Source: Spongiibacteraceae bacterium
Lineage (GTDB): Bacteria > Pseudomonadota > Gammaproteobacteria > Pseudomonadales > Dasaniaceae
NCBI GenBank assembly: GCA_030621845.1
Contig: JAUXHA010000020.1
Location: forward strand, 1 to 33,976
Direction: 5' to 3'
DNA: 33,976 bases
Under the pieces are notes generated by a model that worked only from the letters and a program-made list of their open reading frames with translations, searched no databases and was not told the DNA's origin. The position numbers and the translations under genes are program-made. Shown piece by piece: positions 24,395 to 33,883 of the stretch; within the stretch, counting starts at the first letter, position 1; every line of letters begins with the position of its first letter.

Positions 24395-25396
24395 TTACTG
24401 AGATAGCAGTAAATCGGCGGAGTAATGTAACTTGCCCTCGGCATCAATAATAATCGCATCAATGCCATCAAGACCATTCACCAGCGCAAGACCCTTTTCG
24501 ACTCCGAGAATAAAAACAGTAGTGGATAAGGCATCGCTATCCACGGCCTTGGTAGCCAGCACACTGACACTCTGGACATGACTCACCGATGCAGCGGTTT
24601 TCGGGCTGAGAATATGGTGATAGCGCACCCCGTCCTCAATAAAATAGCGTTCATAATCGCCAGAAGTTGAAATCGCTGTATCCACCAGCGGCAGCATCAC
24701 CGCATGCCCCTGATCTTTTCTTGGATGTTTAATGCCAATATACCAGGGCCTGTCACCACGACCGCCGATAATACGACTATCGCCTCCTGCAGTAACGATT
24801 GCCGATGACACCGCTCTTTTCTCTAACAAGCTTACTGCCCGATCGACTGCATAACCCTTGGCGATACCACCCAGGTCCAGGTGCATGCCGGATTGGGCCA
24901 GGAAAACAGTGCTATTGGCCTGATCAAGTTTAATTGCGTGATAATTAATACTTCCTTTTAGTTTTTCCAGCTGTTCAGGCGAGGGAGCCAGCCCTGCCCG
25001 ATAATCATAATAGCGCCCGGCGGAGGAAAAACTGATATCAAAAGCGCCGTGACTGATTTGTGAAAAATACAGTGACTTGTTAATAATCCAGTACAGTTCC
25101 TTCGAAATTTTTATCGGTTTATCAGTCGCCAACTGATTAATCCGATACAATTCACTGTGCTCATTGAGCGGATTCATCAGCTTATCAATCCGCTCGATTT
25201 CATCCATGCCAAGCATCATGGTCTGTTCGGCATCCGCGGCATTTTCCGACCACAACTCGATATGAATTCGGGTTCCCATCATTTCCCGGCTTTGTTCATA
25301 CCACTGGGCAAAAGCGCTGAGCGGCAAGGAGGAACAGAGTAGCAATAAGATAAAATAACATCGAAGTCGACGATAGCGAATCAATGCATATTCCAT
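24395..25396 (-). CDS. apbE: ApbE-type FAD:protein FMN transferase
   Basis: About 333 residues from the ATG at 25396, chosen for GGAA at good spacing and a regular signal (RRLRCYFILLLLCSSLPLSAFA); earlier starts exist at 25411 and a GTG at 25423. ApbE enzymes move FMN from FAD onto Thr/Ser of exported proteins with Mg2+. Motifs seen are MMGTRIHIELW, DLGGIAKGYAVDRA, TAGGDSRIIGG, YHHILSPKT and DALSTTVFILG, the last holding metal-binding residues. No protein in this window shows an obvious flavinylation motif, so the acceptor is unknown. ApbE is a common neighbour of DUF4266/DUF3570; here it is on the opposite strand, ten bases after the lytic transglycosylase frame. Confidence 0.9.
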   Translation of the reverse strand: MEYALIRYRRLRCYFILLLLCSSLPLSAFAQWYEQSREMMGTRIHIELWSENAADAEQTMMLGMDEIERIDKLMNPLNEHSELYRINQLATDKPIKISKELYWIINKSLYFSQISHGAFDISFSSAGRYYDYRAGLAPSPEQLEKLKGSINYHAIKLDQANSTVFLAQSGMHLDLGGIAKGYAVDRAVSLLEKRAVSSAIVTAGGDSRIIGGRGDRPWYIGIKHPRKDQGHAVMLPLVDTAISTSGDYERYFIEDGVRYHHILSPKTAASVSHVQSVSVLATKAVDSDALSTTVFILGVEKGLALVNGLDGIDAIIIDAEGKLHYSADLLLSQ

Positions 25397-25433
25397 AGTA
25401 AGTTTCCGCATAGTAGCCAACACCCTAGCCGTA

Positions 25434-27512
25434 TCATTGAACCATTAAATAAGCGTTATAGCGGTGGCGAATGTCCTTTACATAGTTCACCGGCTCAGTG
25501 CCTCGTACATAGCCAAAATTCGCCTTGCGCGCATATTTTGGTTTTGACAATAACAACATGGCTTCATCCACATTGCCAAACCATCGATTGGGATCCTTAC
25601 CTAACTGTTCGGCAAGAATACGTGCATCTCGCACATGTCCGGTACCGGCATTATAAGCTGCCAGGGTAAAGTAAATACGTTCATCAATCGGTATATTACC
25701 CGGAAAGCGTTCCTGCAACCAATACAGGTAGTCCACACCGGCAGCGATATTGTTTTCAGGGTCATACAAATTCTTATAGCCCATCTCCCTGCCGGTACGA
25801 GGCATAACTTGCATTAAACCCCGCGCGCCGGCAAAGGATCGCGCCTTGGGGTTAAACTGACTTTCCTGGTACATTTGCGAAACGAGCAGCCGCCAGTCAA
25901 AATTTTTCTCCTTGGCATGGCGCTTCACAATATCATCGTAGGGAGAGAGACTGGCCTGCGCAGTTATCCGGTATTTATTATACAGTTTGATTTTTCTTGG
26001 CAACTCAAAGTACTTCTCATAAGAAACATTGTAAAAGAGGCCATCACGCGTTGCTTTAATGTACTTATTCAACTGCGCTAATAAGGCCGGTTGATCTGGC
26101 CTTAAGCCCCAGGCAACAGGGCTTTTCGGTGTCAAATCCCAATAGGTATCGATATTATCACGATAGGATTTCTCCATTAAAGCCAGGTGACTATCGGCGA
26201 TGGTGAAATCATATTCCCCCTCAGCCACCCGTTCAATGAGCTCTTCTGTACTGGCATCGGACCTGGCAACCAGTTCAAAGGGGACTTCAGACTTAAGAGT
26301 TTGCAAGGTATTCCAGAAACTGGTCTGTGGATTAACAACAATTTTAGTTCCCGCCAATGCCAGCAGTGATTTCAGCGGCGTCTTGCCACTTAATCCCAGT
26401 AATTGCTCGGTCACATAAAGATAGGGATCAGAAAAAACTACACCGATAGCTTCTCTCTCCTGCGTCACCGTAATCGATGCTGAAACAATATCCCCCTCTC
26501 CATTTTTTAATGCTCGAAATAAACTATCGATATCATCCTTAACAATCACTGACAAATACAAATCATTTTTCTCAGCGAATCTATGCACCAGGTCGTAATC
26601 AAACCCCATCAACTCGCCCCGCCAAAGAAAATAACTGGCAGGATTATTCAAGGTCAGCATCCGCAGAACTTTTTTTGCCTGTATCTCAGGCCAGTCGCGG
26701 TGCTTTTGTTGGCTCAAATCCTCGGTAATATACTGGGCAACAAGAAACTCGGTAAGCCTGGCTCGTAAATTCGGGCTTTGTACCCTGCTAGCCCAGGCAA
26801 TTTTTCGATTTTCATACAATACCGGCCCGACTTTTAAATCCGGAAAATCCGCCAACATTAATTGCAGGGTATCTCTATCGATCAGCGTTGCCGGATGACG
26901 TTCCTCCGCCACCATTCGCAGCATATCGCGGGGGGTCGTTTCAGTGTCCTCAAGGATAATCCCCATATAAGGGTATTGCTGTGCAAGATTGGTCAGGGTT
27001 TCTTCGTAGGCAGTGCCCTGGGGAACCGCAATCGCCAGATCATTAAGATCAGTCGATTCATCAATAACAACACGACTCACCAGTACTTCATCGACGACTT
27101 TCAAGGCCTGGGAAAAAGCAGCCTGCTCTTGTCGATTGTCGGTCACCGACAAATTGGTCACCACAATATCGCCCCGCCCCTCATTCAGGGCGGGTAACAG
27201 GGAGGCATAGCTATCGACGTAAACCCACACCGGCTCAAGCCCCTGCGCACGCACAAACGCTTCCGCCAGGTTTTGATAAGTGGCGATAGATAAGCCGGCA
27301 CGGGGCAAGCCCTGCATCGCATCCAACTGCGGCGCCAATAAGCGAATAACACCGTGCGCTGACAGCTCATCCATATCCCCCACATAAAGTGCTTCACTGC
27401 CTAGCGGCGTAGCAAGCTCCTCAGGGCCGGAACCTGAATCAGGGTCAGGGTCGGAACAGCCACAGAGCCAAATACAGCACAGTAATAACCAACAGCGTCT
27501 TTTTTGCATCAT
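25434..27512 (-). CDS. MltF-like lytic transglycosylase with two solute-binding domains
   Basis: 692 residues. The lipobox (WLLLCCIWLCGC, Ser at +2) suggests an outer-membrane lipoprotein. Two type-3 periplasmic binding domains lie in tandem, at about residues 55-270 and 285-515 (the second begins VLRMLTLNNPASYFLWRG). A C-terminal SLT domain (about 530-690) has catalytic Glu550 in YQESQFNPKA, followed by ARGLMQVMP and LAAYNAGTGHV. E. coli MltF has only one binding domain and about 520 residues. The enzyme cleaves peptidoglycan glycan strands with 1,6-anhydro product formation, and the binding domains probably sense muropeptides or another ligand. It precedes apbE closely, which suggests co-transcription. 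Confidence 0.9.
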   Translation of the reverse strand: MMQKRRCWLLLCCIWLCGCSDPDPDSGSGPEELATPLGSEALYVGDMDELSAHGVIRLLAPQLDAMQGLPRAGLSIATYQNLAEAFVRAQGLEPVWVYVDSYASLLPALNEGRGDIVVTNLSVTDNRQEQAAFSQALKVVDEVLVSRVVIDESTDLNDLAIAVPQGTAYEETLTNLAQQYPYMGIILEDTETTPRDMLRMVAEERHPATLIDRDTLQLMLADFPDLKVGPVLYENRKIAWASRVQSPNLRARLTEFLVAQYITEDLSQQKHRDWPEIQAKKVLRMLTLNNPASYFLWRGELMGFDYDLVHRFAEKNDLYLSVIVKDDIDSLFRALKNGEGDIVSASITVTQEREAIGVVFSDPYLYVTEQLLGLSGKTPLKSLLALAGTKIVVNPQTSFWNTLQTLKSEVPFELVARSDASTEELIERVAEGEYDFTIADSHLALMEKSYRDNIDTYWDLTPKSPVAWGLRPDQPALLAQLNKYIKATRDGLFYNVSYEKYFELPRKIKLYNKYRITAQASLSPYDDIVKRHAKEKNFDWRLLVSQMYQESQFNPKARSFAGARGLMQVMPRTGREMGYKNLYDPENNIAAGVDYLYWLQERFPGNIPIDERIYFTLAAYNAGTGHVRDARILAEQLGKDPNRWFGNVDEAMLLLSKPKYARKANFGYVRGTEPVNYVKDIRHRYNAYLMVQ

Positions 27513-27586
27513 TCGTCAATCAAACTATTTCAGGGAGATTGAAACTAGCAGATGAATTATTGGATTGCCAGACTTGCGGCCTCTCT

Positions 27587-30500
27587 TTATTCATTCTCTG
27601 CCAATCGCCGGCCATACCATAGGTAAAAAACAGCAGGCAGCACCAACAGGGACAGCACTACCGCCGTCACCATACCGCCAATCATCGGCCCGGCAATGCG
27701 CTGCATCACTTCAGATCCCGCCCCGTCACCAAACATAATCGGTAGTAAGCCAATTATCGTTGCCAGCACCGTCATCATTATCGCCCGCACCCTCAAGCCC
27801 GCTCCCTGCATTACTGCCTCACGCAAGTCACTGCGAGTCGGGGGAATACTACTGGCAAGTCGCTGGTTCCATGCCTGGTGAAGATAGGCCAGCATCAACA
27901 CACCGATTTCGACAGACACTCCGGCCAGGGCAATAAACCCTACCATTACCGCCACAGAGAACTCGTACTGCAACCAGGCCATAAACCAAAGCCCTCCCAC
28001 CAAGGCCAGGGGCAAGGTCAGTAAGATAATAAACACGTCATCCAGGCACTTAAAATTCAGGTATAACAGCAACACAATGATTGCCAGCGTTAACGGCATC
28101 ACTACCGCCAGCTTTTCCTTGGCGCGCTCCATGTATTCATACTGCCCAGCCCAGGTAATCGAATAACCCGGCGGCAGTTGTAACTGCGCTGCTACCCGCT
28201 GCTGTGCCTCGGCAACATAGGAACCAAGATCACGGCCTTCAATGGTGATATAGGTCCAGCCATTAAGGCGCGCGTTCTCACTTTTTATTGAGGGCGGCCC
28301 CTCATCGACATAAACGCGGGCGACATCGGCCAGGGCAATACGACCGCCCGATGGCGTCACCACGGGCAATAACTTCAGTTGTTCCAGAGAATCACGGTAT
28401 CGTTGCGGATAGCGTAAGTTCACCGGGAAACGTTCAAGCCCTTCCACCGTTTCAGTGACATTGCTGCCGCCTATCGCTGTATTGATTACCTGTTGTACAT
28501 CGGCGATATTCAAACCATAGCGCGCCGCTTTAACTCGATCGATATCCACTTTGATATAGCGGCCACCGGCCACACGTTCAGAGTAGACCGTGGCCGTACC
28601 CTCAATCTGTGGCAATAACGCCTCCAGCTGTTTGCCGATTTTTTCAATTTCAGCCATATCCGGCCCGGCAACCTTGATACCCACCGGGGTTTTTATCCCC
28701 GTAGCCAACATATCGATACGCGTTTTTATTGGCATCACCCAACTATTAGCCAGGCCGGGAAACTGTAACAGGGAATCGAGTTCCTCACGCAACTGGGCAC
28801 GCGTTAACCCTGGTCGCCACTCTGCGCGCGGTTTAAACTGGATAATCGTTTCCACCATGGTCAGCGGCGCCGGATCAGTGGCGGTTTCCGCTCGACCAAT
28901 TTTCCCAAACACCGTATCCACCTCGGGCACAGTGGCCAGTAATTTATCTGTCTGCTGCAATAGCTGGCGCGCTTTACCGATTGAAAGACCGGCGTAAGTC
29001 GTCGGCATGTACATCAGGTCACCTTCATCCAGTGGTGGCATAAACTCACTGCCAATTTCACGCAGTGGTAACACCGCACTGAACATCGCCAGCAGGGAAA
29101 ACAGCACCGTGGTTTTAGGATAAGCCAGCACCGCATGGATCAACGGCTGGTAAATCGCCACCAGCGAACGATTCATCGGGTTGCTCTGCTCAGGAATAAT
29201 ACGCCCGCGAATACAATAACCCATCAACACAGGCACCAGCGTAATCGTCAGACCGGCCGAAGCCGCCATCGCATAAGTTTTGGTATAAGCGAGCGGTGCA
29301 AACAGCTTGCCTTCCTGGGCCTGCAGGGCAAATACAGGAATAAAACTTACGGTAATAATTAACAGTGAGAAAAATAATGGCTTACCCACCTCTGTCGCCG
29401 ACTCGGTAATAATCTGCCAGCGATTAGCCGGCGTTACCGGCGTTTTCTCAAAGTGCTTATGGACATTCTCAATCATCACGATGGCGCCATCTACCATCGC
29501 ACCGATGGCAATAGCAATACCCCCCAGAGACATAATATTGGCGGTAATACCCTGTAAGTACATAATAATAAAAGCACAAATCACTCCAACCGGCAGACTG
29601 ATAATAACCACCAGCGAAGACCGAAAGTGAAACAGGAACAAAGCACATACCAGTGCCACCACCAGCAATTCCTGGCCTAATTTCTGGTACAGATTGTTCA
29701 CCGCCGCCGATATCAGTCGGGAGCGATCGTATACCTCGACCACTTCAACACCCTCGGGCAAACTCTGGCTCAATAACTTGAGCTTTTTTTTCACCCCGGC
29801 AATAGTACTTTGCGCATTTTCGCCATAGCGCATTACCACAATGCCGCCCACTACCTCACCTTCACCATTGAGTTCGGCAATACCGCGACGCATCTGCGGA
29901 CCTTCGCTGACATCAGCGATATCACCCAGTAACATCGGTGTACCGCTATCACTCAGGCCCAATGGGACTTTGCGGATATCATCAATCGATTTCAGGTAAC
30001 CGCTGGCTCGCACCATATATTCGGCTTCAGCCATCTCAACCACCGAGGCGCCCGTCTCCTGATTGGCGCGCTGAATAGCCAGGCGAATATGCTCCAGCGG
30101 AATATTAAATGCGCGCAATTTATTGGGATCCACCACCACCTGGTATTGCTTGACCATACCGCCCACTGTGGCAATTTCCGACACCCCCGGCACTGTTTGC
30201 AATTCGAACTTCAGAAACCAGTCCTGCAAGGTGCGCAATTCCGCCAGGTTATGCTGGCCGTTTCGATCCACCAGGGCGTATTGATAAACCCAGCCAACAC
30301 CACTGGCATCGGGACCAATCGCCGGCTCAACCCCTTCGGGTAACTGGCTGGCCACCTGGCTCAGGTATTCCAGTACCCGCGAGCGGGCCCAGTAAATATC
30401 GGTGCCTTCTTCAAAAATAATATAGACGTAGGAATCACCAAAAAAAGAGTAACCTCGCACCGTTGTCGCTTTCGGCACCGCCAACATGGCAGTGCTCAGG

Positions 30501-30703
30501 GGATAGGTCACCTGGTCTTCTACCACCTGGGGTGCCTGGCCGTGAAAAGACGTTTTGATAATAACCTGGACATCGGAAAGATCGGGGATAGCATCCACGG
30601 CTGTATTTTTAATCGCAAACAGGCCAAAAACCAGGGTTAACAATGCCAGGCCCAACACCGCACCCCGATGGCGTATCGACGACTCAATAATGGCGCTAAT
30701 CAT
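27587..30703 (-). CDS. cusA: Heavy-metal RND efflux transporter, CusA type
   Basis: 1038 residues, a full-length HME-RND pump exporting Cu(I)/Ag(I) with proton antiport. The N-terminus (AVDAIPDLSDVQVIIKTSF) is diagnostic of the HME group. The three metal-binding methionines of E. coli CusA (573, 623, 672) have counterparts at Met566 (YMPTT), Met616 (PLTMVET) and Met665 (RIDMLATG), with the same spacing of 50 and 49 residues. This supports monovalent copper/silver over zinc or cobalt. The TM4 charge motif GAMVDGAIVMIENVH is present. The start overlaps the cusB stop by four bases. No outer-membrane CusC partner is in the window. Confidence 0.95.
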   Translation of the reverse strand: MISAIIESSIRHRGAVLGLALLTLVFGLFAIKNTAVDAIPDLSDVQVIIKTSFHGQAPQVVEDQVTYPLSTAMLAVPKATTVRGYSFFGDSYVYIIFEEGTDIYWARSRVLEYLSQVASQLPEGVEPAIGPDASGVGWVYQYALVDRNGQHNLAELRTLQDWFLKFELQTVPGVSEIATVGGMVKQYQVVVDPNKLRAFNIPLEHIRLAIQRANQETGASVVEMAEAEYMVRASGYLKSIDDIRKVPLGLSDSGTPMLLGDIADVSEGPQMRRGIAELNGEGEVVGGIVVMRYGENAQSTIAGVKKKLKLLSQSLPEGVEVVEVYDRSRLISAAVNNLYQKLGQELLVVALVCALFLFHFRSSLVVIISLPVGVICAFIIMYLQGITANIMSLGGIAIAIGAMVDGAIVMIENVHKHFEKTPVTPANRWQIITESATEVGKPLFFSLLIITVSFIPVFALQAQEGKLFAPLAYTKTYAMAASAGLTITLVPVLMGYCIRGRIIPEQSNPMNRSLVAIYQPLIHAVLAYPKTTVLFSLLAMFSAVLPLREIGSEFMPPLDEGDLMYMPTTYAGLSIGKARQLLQQTDKLLATVPEVDTVFGKIGRAETATDPAPLTMVETIIQFKPRAEWRPGLTRAQLREELDSLLQFPGLANSWVMPIKTRIDMLATGIKTPVGIKVAGPDMAEIEKIGKQLEALLPQIEGTATVYSERVAGGRYIKVDIDRVKAARYGLNIADVQQVINTAIGGSNVTETVEGLERFPVNLRYPQRYRDSLEQLKLLPVVTPSGGRIALADVARVYVDEGPPSIKSENARLNGWTYITIEGRDLGSYVAEAQQRVAAQLQLPPGYSITWAGQYEYMERAKEKLAVVMPLTLAIIVLLLYLNFKCLDDVFIILLTLPLALVGGLWFMAWLQYEFSVAVMVGFIALAGVSVEIGVLMLAYLHQAWNQRLASSIPPTRSDLREAVMQGAGLRVRAIMMTVLATIIGLLPIMFGDGAGSEVMQRIAGPMIGGMVTAVVLSLLVLPAVFYLWYGRRLAENE

Positions 30704-31914
30704 TGTCCATCACCCGCTTCCAGCATGCCGTCCATTCGTTCACTTTCAGCGTCGATATTAGATTCCGAATCAAGCAGGAACTGGGCCGATATCACCACCT
30801 GCTCCCCTGCCACCAACCCGGCCAGTACTTCAACACGGTCACCCGTCTCCCGACCCACCCGCACCGGCACTGAGCGAAAACGACCGTCCCCCAGCGCTTT
30901 CACAACCCGCTGGTTACGGCCACCGCGTATCAATGCTGAACCGGGAATATTAAGTACCGCCGCTTCCCCCCGGGTATGAATCACCAGGTTGGCAAACATA
31001 TTCGGTTTTAAACGCAAAGCAGGATTATCCACCCGCACCCTGACCTGTACTGTGCGTGCCTGCGGATCCAGGATGGGATAAATATAATCGACCTGTGCTT
31101 GCCATTGTTCACCGGGATAACTGTCCGCGGTCATGGTCACCAACTGTCCCTGCTGTAACCAGGCCGATTGTCGCTCAAACACCTCGGCAATAATCCAAAC
31201 AGTCTCGATGGATCCAATGGCCATCACTTCAGTCGCCGGTTCAATATACATGCCATGGCGAACATTCAGGTCGCTGACAATGCCACTGTGGGTGGCAAGT
31301 ATGCCGATACGCTCATTGGCTTTCCTGGCCTTTACTACCTGTTCAATCTGTGCCGCATTCATACCCAATAAGCGCATTCGTTGTCGCGCTGAACGTATCA
31401 GCTGCTTATCACCGTTGCGAAGAGCTAATACCAGGTCTTTTTGTGCATTAAACAAGGTCGGGGAATACAACTCGAACAGTACCTGCCCCGCTGTCACCTT
31501 TTCGCCCACGGCACTGACGTTCAACTTTTCAATCCAGCCATCAACACGCATATGGATATGGTGAAGCCGGTCTTCATCAAAATTCACATAACCTACGGTA
31601 TTGATATCGTTACTCAATACCGACTGTTCTACCGCTGCAGTTTTCACCCCAAGGTTGTTTTCGACTGCTGCAGAAATTTTTACCAAGCCCGCAGCCGTGT
31701 CGCTACTGCCCTCGGCATATACCGGAATCAAATCCATCCCCATGGGTGATTGCCCGGGTTGGTCACGACGGTAATTCGGGTCCATCGGCGCCACCCAGTA
31801 CACTACTTGCCGTTGCTCAGCTACCGATTGTTCAGGGGGAAAATGCCCGTTTAGAAAAACACCACTGGCAAAAGCTACCGCGACTAATAACAAGGTAAGA
31901 ATAAACTGTTTCAT
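30700..31914 (-). CDS. cusB: CusB-type periplasmic adaptor (membrane fusion protein)
   Basis: About 404 residues from the ATG at 31914, which gives the N-terminal membrane anchor MKQFILTLLLVAVAF; an ATG 11 codons upstream has no ribosome site. After the anchor comes a heavy-metal-binding motif, YWVAPMDPNYRRDQPGQSP followed by MGMDLIPVY, as in CusB proteins with an added metal-binding domain. The barrel-sandwich and hairpin region (VNFDEDRLHHIHMRVDGWIE... GQVLFELYSPTLFNAQKDL) and beta-barrel (MFANLVIHTRGEAAVLNIPG) match the family. It links CusA to an outer-membrane channel and hands over Cu(I)/Ag(I). Overlap with cusA shows one transcript. Confidence 0.93.
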   Translation of the reverse strand: MKQFILTLLLVAVAFASGVFLNGHFPPEQSVAEQRQVVYWVAPMDPNYRRDQPGQSPMGMDLIPVYAEGSSDTAAGLVKISAAVENNLGVKTAAVEQSVLSNDINTVGYVNFDEDRLHHIHMRVDGWIEKLNVSAVGEKVTAGQVLFELYSPTLFNAQKDLVLALRNGDKQLIRSARQRMRLLGMNAAQIEQVVKARKANERIGILATHSGIVSDLNVRHGMYIEPATEVMAIGSIETVWIIAEVFERQSAWLQQGQLVTMTADSYPGEQWQAQVDYIYPILDPQARTVQVRVRVDNPALRLKPNMFANLVIHTRGEAAVLNIPGSALIRGGRNQRVVKALGDGRFRSVPVRVGRETGDRVEVLAGLVAGEQVVISAQFLLDSESNIDAESERMDGMLEAGDGQ

Positions 31915-32007
31915 GGTATTGCTTCTCAAGAATGATTGCGCTGACATCGCAGCTATAGCACCACGGCAAAGCTCGGTGGCGCAATGACTAACACGATCAA
32001 GCGAGGG

Positions 32008-32427
32008 CTATTCCAGAAAAGTACCGTGAACGAGGTGCAGGCGGGGATAGGAGAGCGTTATCCGTTGGTAATGGCCAGTATCGATAACAAGCGGTAAATA
32101 GCGCAGCGGGTGCTCCCACTCACTTCCGGAGGAAGCGGCCATCACTGGGAGATCAAATAACTCAGCAAATTTACTGCTATCAAGCGTATTGTTGATAAGC
32201 GCGATCGGACTGTCACAGCATGAAATCTGTGGCTTTACTGATTCACAGCATTGCATGGTCTGTTGATCAGCTGCCGGCATATGATGCTGGTCTACAGCGT
32301 CGGCAATAGTGCTGTCATCGGCATCCATCGTAGCCAGGGCGCCACAACTGAATACGGTCATCAATAGCCAGGTGATCAGGGCGAGGCCGGCACGGCGGCG
32401 TTGTTTAACAATATTTGCAGCGATCAT
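32008..32427 (-). CDS. Small exported Cys/His/Met-containing protein beside cusBA
   Basis: 139 residues. An N-terminal signal (RRRAGLALITWLLMTVFSCGALA) is followed by HHMPAADQQTMQCCESVK and SCCDSP, two Cys-Cys pairs with nearby His and Met. The rest has no recognised domain. The residue set and the position upstream of cusB suggest a periplasmic copper-binding protein, similar in style to CopL-like proteins of copper loci, but homology is not established. No clear ribosome site precedes the ATG. The Cys pairs could instead be structural disulfides. Confidence 0.65.
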   Translation of the reverse strand: MIAANIVKQRRRAGLALITWLLMTVFSCGALATMDADDSTIADAVDQHHMPAADQQTMQCCESVKPQISCCDSPIALINNTLDSSKFAELFDLPVMAASSGSEWEHPLRYLPLVIDTGHYQRITLSYPRLHLVHGTFLE

Positions 32428-32497
32428 AAGGTTATTGTATACCCCGAAGTCAATGCAGCGTCAACACCCTGTCAAATACTACCCAATTTATATTTTA

Positions 32498-33883
32498 TTA
32501 TTCTCCACCCAGGCGCATCATTTGTTCCGCCACTTCGATGGTTTTTTCAAAGCTTTCCACCCCCACCCGCTCATTGGTTCCATGTACACTACCCGCCTGC
32601 TCTGTCGACATCGACAAAGCATGAAAGCGGTAAATATTATCCACCATATCGGCATAATGGCGGGTGTCGGTAGCACCAAAAAGCAACCCAGGCACCACAA
32701 TAGCGTCGCTGTACACCGCTTTAACTGCCTGTTCAATAATCGCAAAACCACTGCCACTCATTGCTGCAACGGGCGGTGAATGTTCCCAGCTCTGGTAGCT
32801 GATCTCAATCGAATCGTCATCGACCACACCGCGAATATAGTCGAGTAGTTTTTCCGGCGTTTCACCGGGTAATAATCGGAAATTCACTTTTGCTTCAGCC
32901 TGCTGTGGTACAACGTTTTCCTTAACACCCGCATTAAACATGGTCACGGCCGTGGTATTGCGAACAAAGGCGTTGGTCACCCTGTCCTGGCTCATTCCGT
33001 AAACAATCAACGGTTCCGTCAACCACAGATTACCCATCATAAAACCTTTAGGAAATTCCAAATGAGGTGCCATTGCTTCCAGCATATCGGATACCGGCGA
33101 TACCAGCATGGCCGGCATGGGCTGTGTTTCAATACGAACCAGGGCCGCCGCCAACTTACCAATACTGCTGGTAAACGGAGGCATTGACGAATGTCCACCT
33201 TCCCCGCTGGCAGTCAGGGTCAGGGTGATATAGCTTTTTTCAGCCACATTAATCATCGCAATATTTCGGCCGGGGATCATCGGACTATCAGTGAGAATAA
33301 AACCACCCTCATCAATCATCCAGTCAAAATGCTGTTTCTGTTCACGTAAGCGCCGGGCAATATTAGCGGCGCCGTGAAGGCCACTAATTTCCTCATCGTG
33401 GCCGAAGCCAAAGACCAAGGTACGGCGTGGCTGGTAACCTTGCTGCAGTAAATTATTGATCGCCTCCAGCAGAGAAATAACACCTACCTTGTCATCCAGA
33501 GTGCCGCGACCGTAAATCATCCCATCCGCTATCACCCCGGCAAATGGCGGATAATCCCAGTCCTGCTCGGTGCCTGGCTCAATCGGAACCACATCGATAT
33601 GCGCAGTAAATAACACCGGCGACAAACTTTGATCAGCACCGGCCCAGGTCATCAATAAACTGTGCTCCGCAATCACTTCAACATCCAGCGTAGCAAACAC
33701 ACGTGGATAGCTCTTACGCAGAAAATCCTGATGCTGGCGAAACTGCTGGTAGTCTATATTCTCTCTATCTTGCTGGCTGACTGTGGCAAAGCGAACAGAT
33801 TGGGCGAGCCGTTCGGCCCCTGCGCCAGCTTCCAACATACTGCTGATAAAACAACAGCCGAGTAAAACCAGGACTCTTTTCAT
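32498..33883 (-). CDS. M20-family metallopeptidase (PM20D1/carboxypeptidase S-like), exported
   Basis: 461 residues with a Sec-type signal (MKRVLVLLGCCFISSMLEAG). It is a di-zinc M20 peptidase: first ligand His95 in FTAHIDVVP (with Asp97), bridging Asp130 in GRGTLDDKVG, the general-base pair Glu164/Glu165 in GHDEEISG, and a dimerisation domain insert with SGEGGHSSMPP. Late ligand His appears in GSVHGTNERV. The GRGTLDDK form and overall length fit the PM20D1/carboxypeptidase S branch, which hydrolyses N-acyl amino acids or short peptides. It is separated by 70 bases from the metal genes and is probably unrelated to copper resistance. Substrate unknown. Confidence 0.9.
   Translation of the reverse strand: MKRVLVLLGCCFISSMLEAGAGAERLAQSVRFATVSQQDRENIDYQQFRQHQDFLRKSYPRVFATLDVEVIAEHSLLMTWAGADQSLSPVLFTAHIDVVPIEPGTEQDWDYPPFAGVIADGMIYGRGTLDDKVGVISLLEAINNLLQQGYQPRRTLVFGFGHDEEISGLHGAANIARRLREQKQHFDWMIDEGGFILTDSPMIPGRNIAMINVAEKSYITLTLTASGEGGHSSMPPFTSSIGKLAAALVRIETQPMPAMLVSPVSDMLEAMAPHLEFPKGFMMGNLWLTEPLIVYGMSQDRVTNAFVRNTTAVTMFNAGVKENVVPQQAEAKVNFRLLPGETPEKLLDYIRGVVDDDSIEISYQSWEHSPPVAAMSGSGFAIIEQAVKAVYSDAIVVPGLLFGATDTRHYADMVDNIYRFHALSMSTEQAGSVHGTNERVGVESFEKTIEVAEQMMRLGGE

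Noticed and set aside
31133-31564. 143-residue open frame on the plus strand opposite cusB
   Set aside because: It is antisense to a well-supported gene, has no ribosome site or recognisable domain, and its composition follows the cusB codons.
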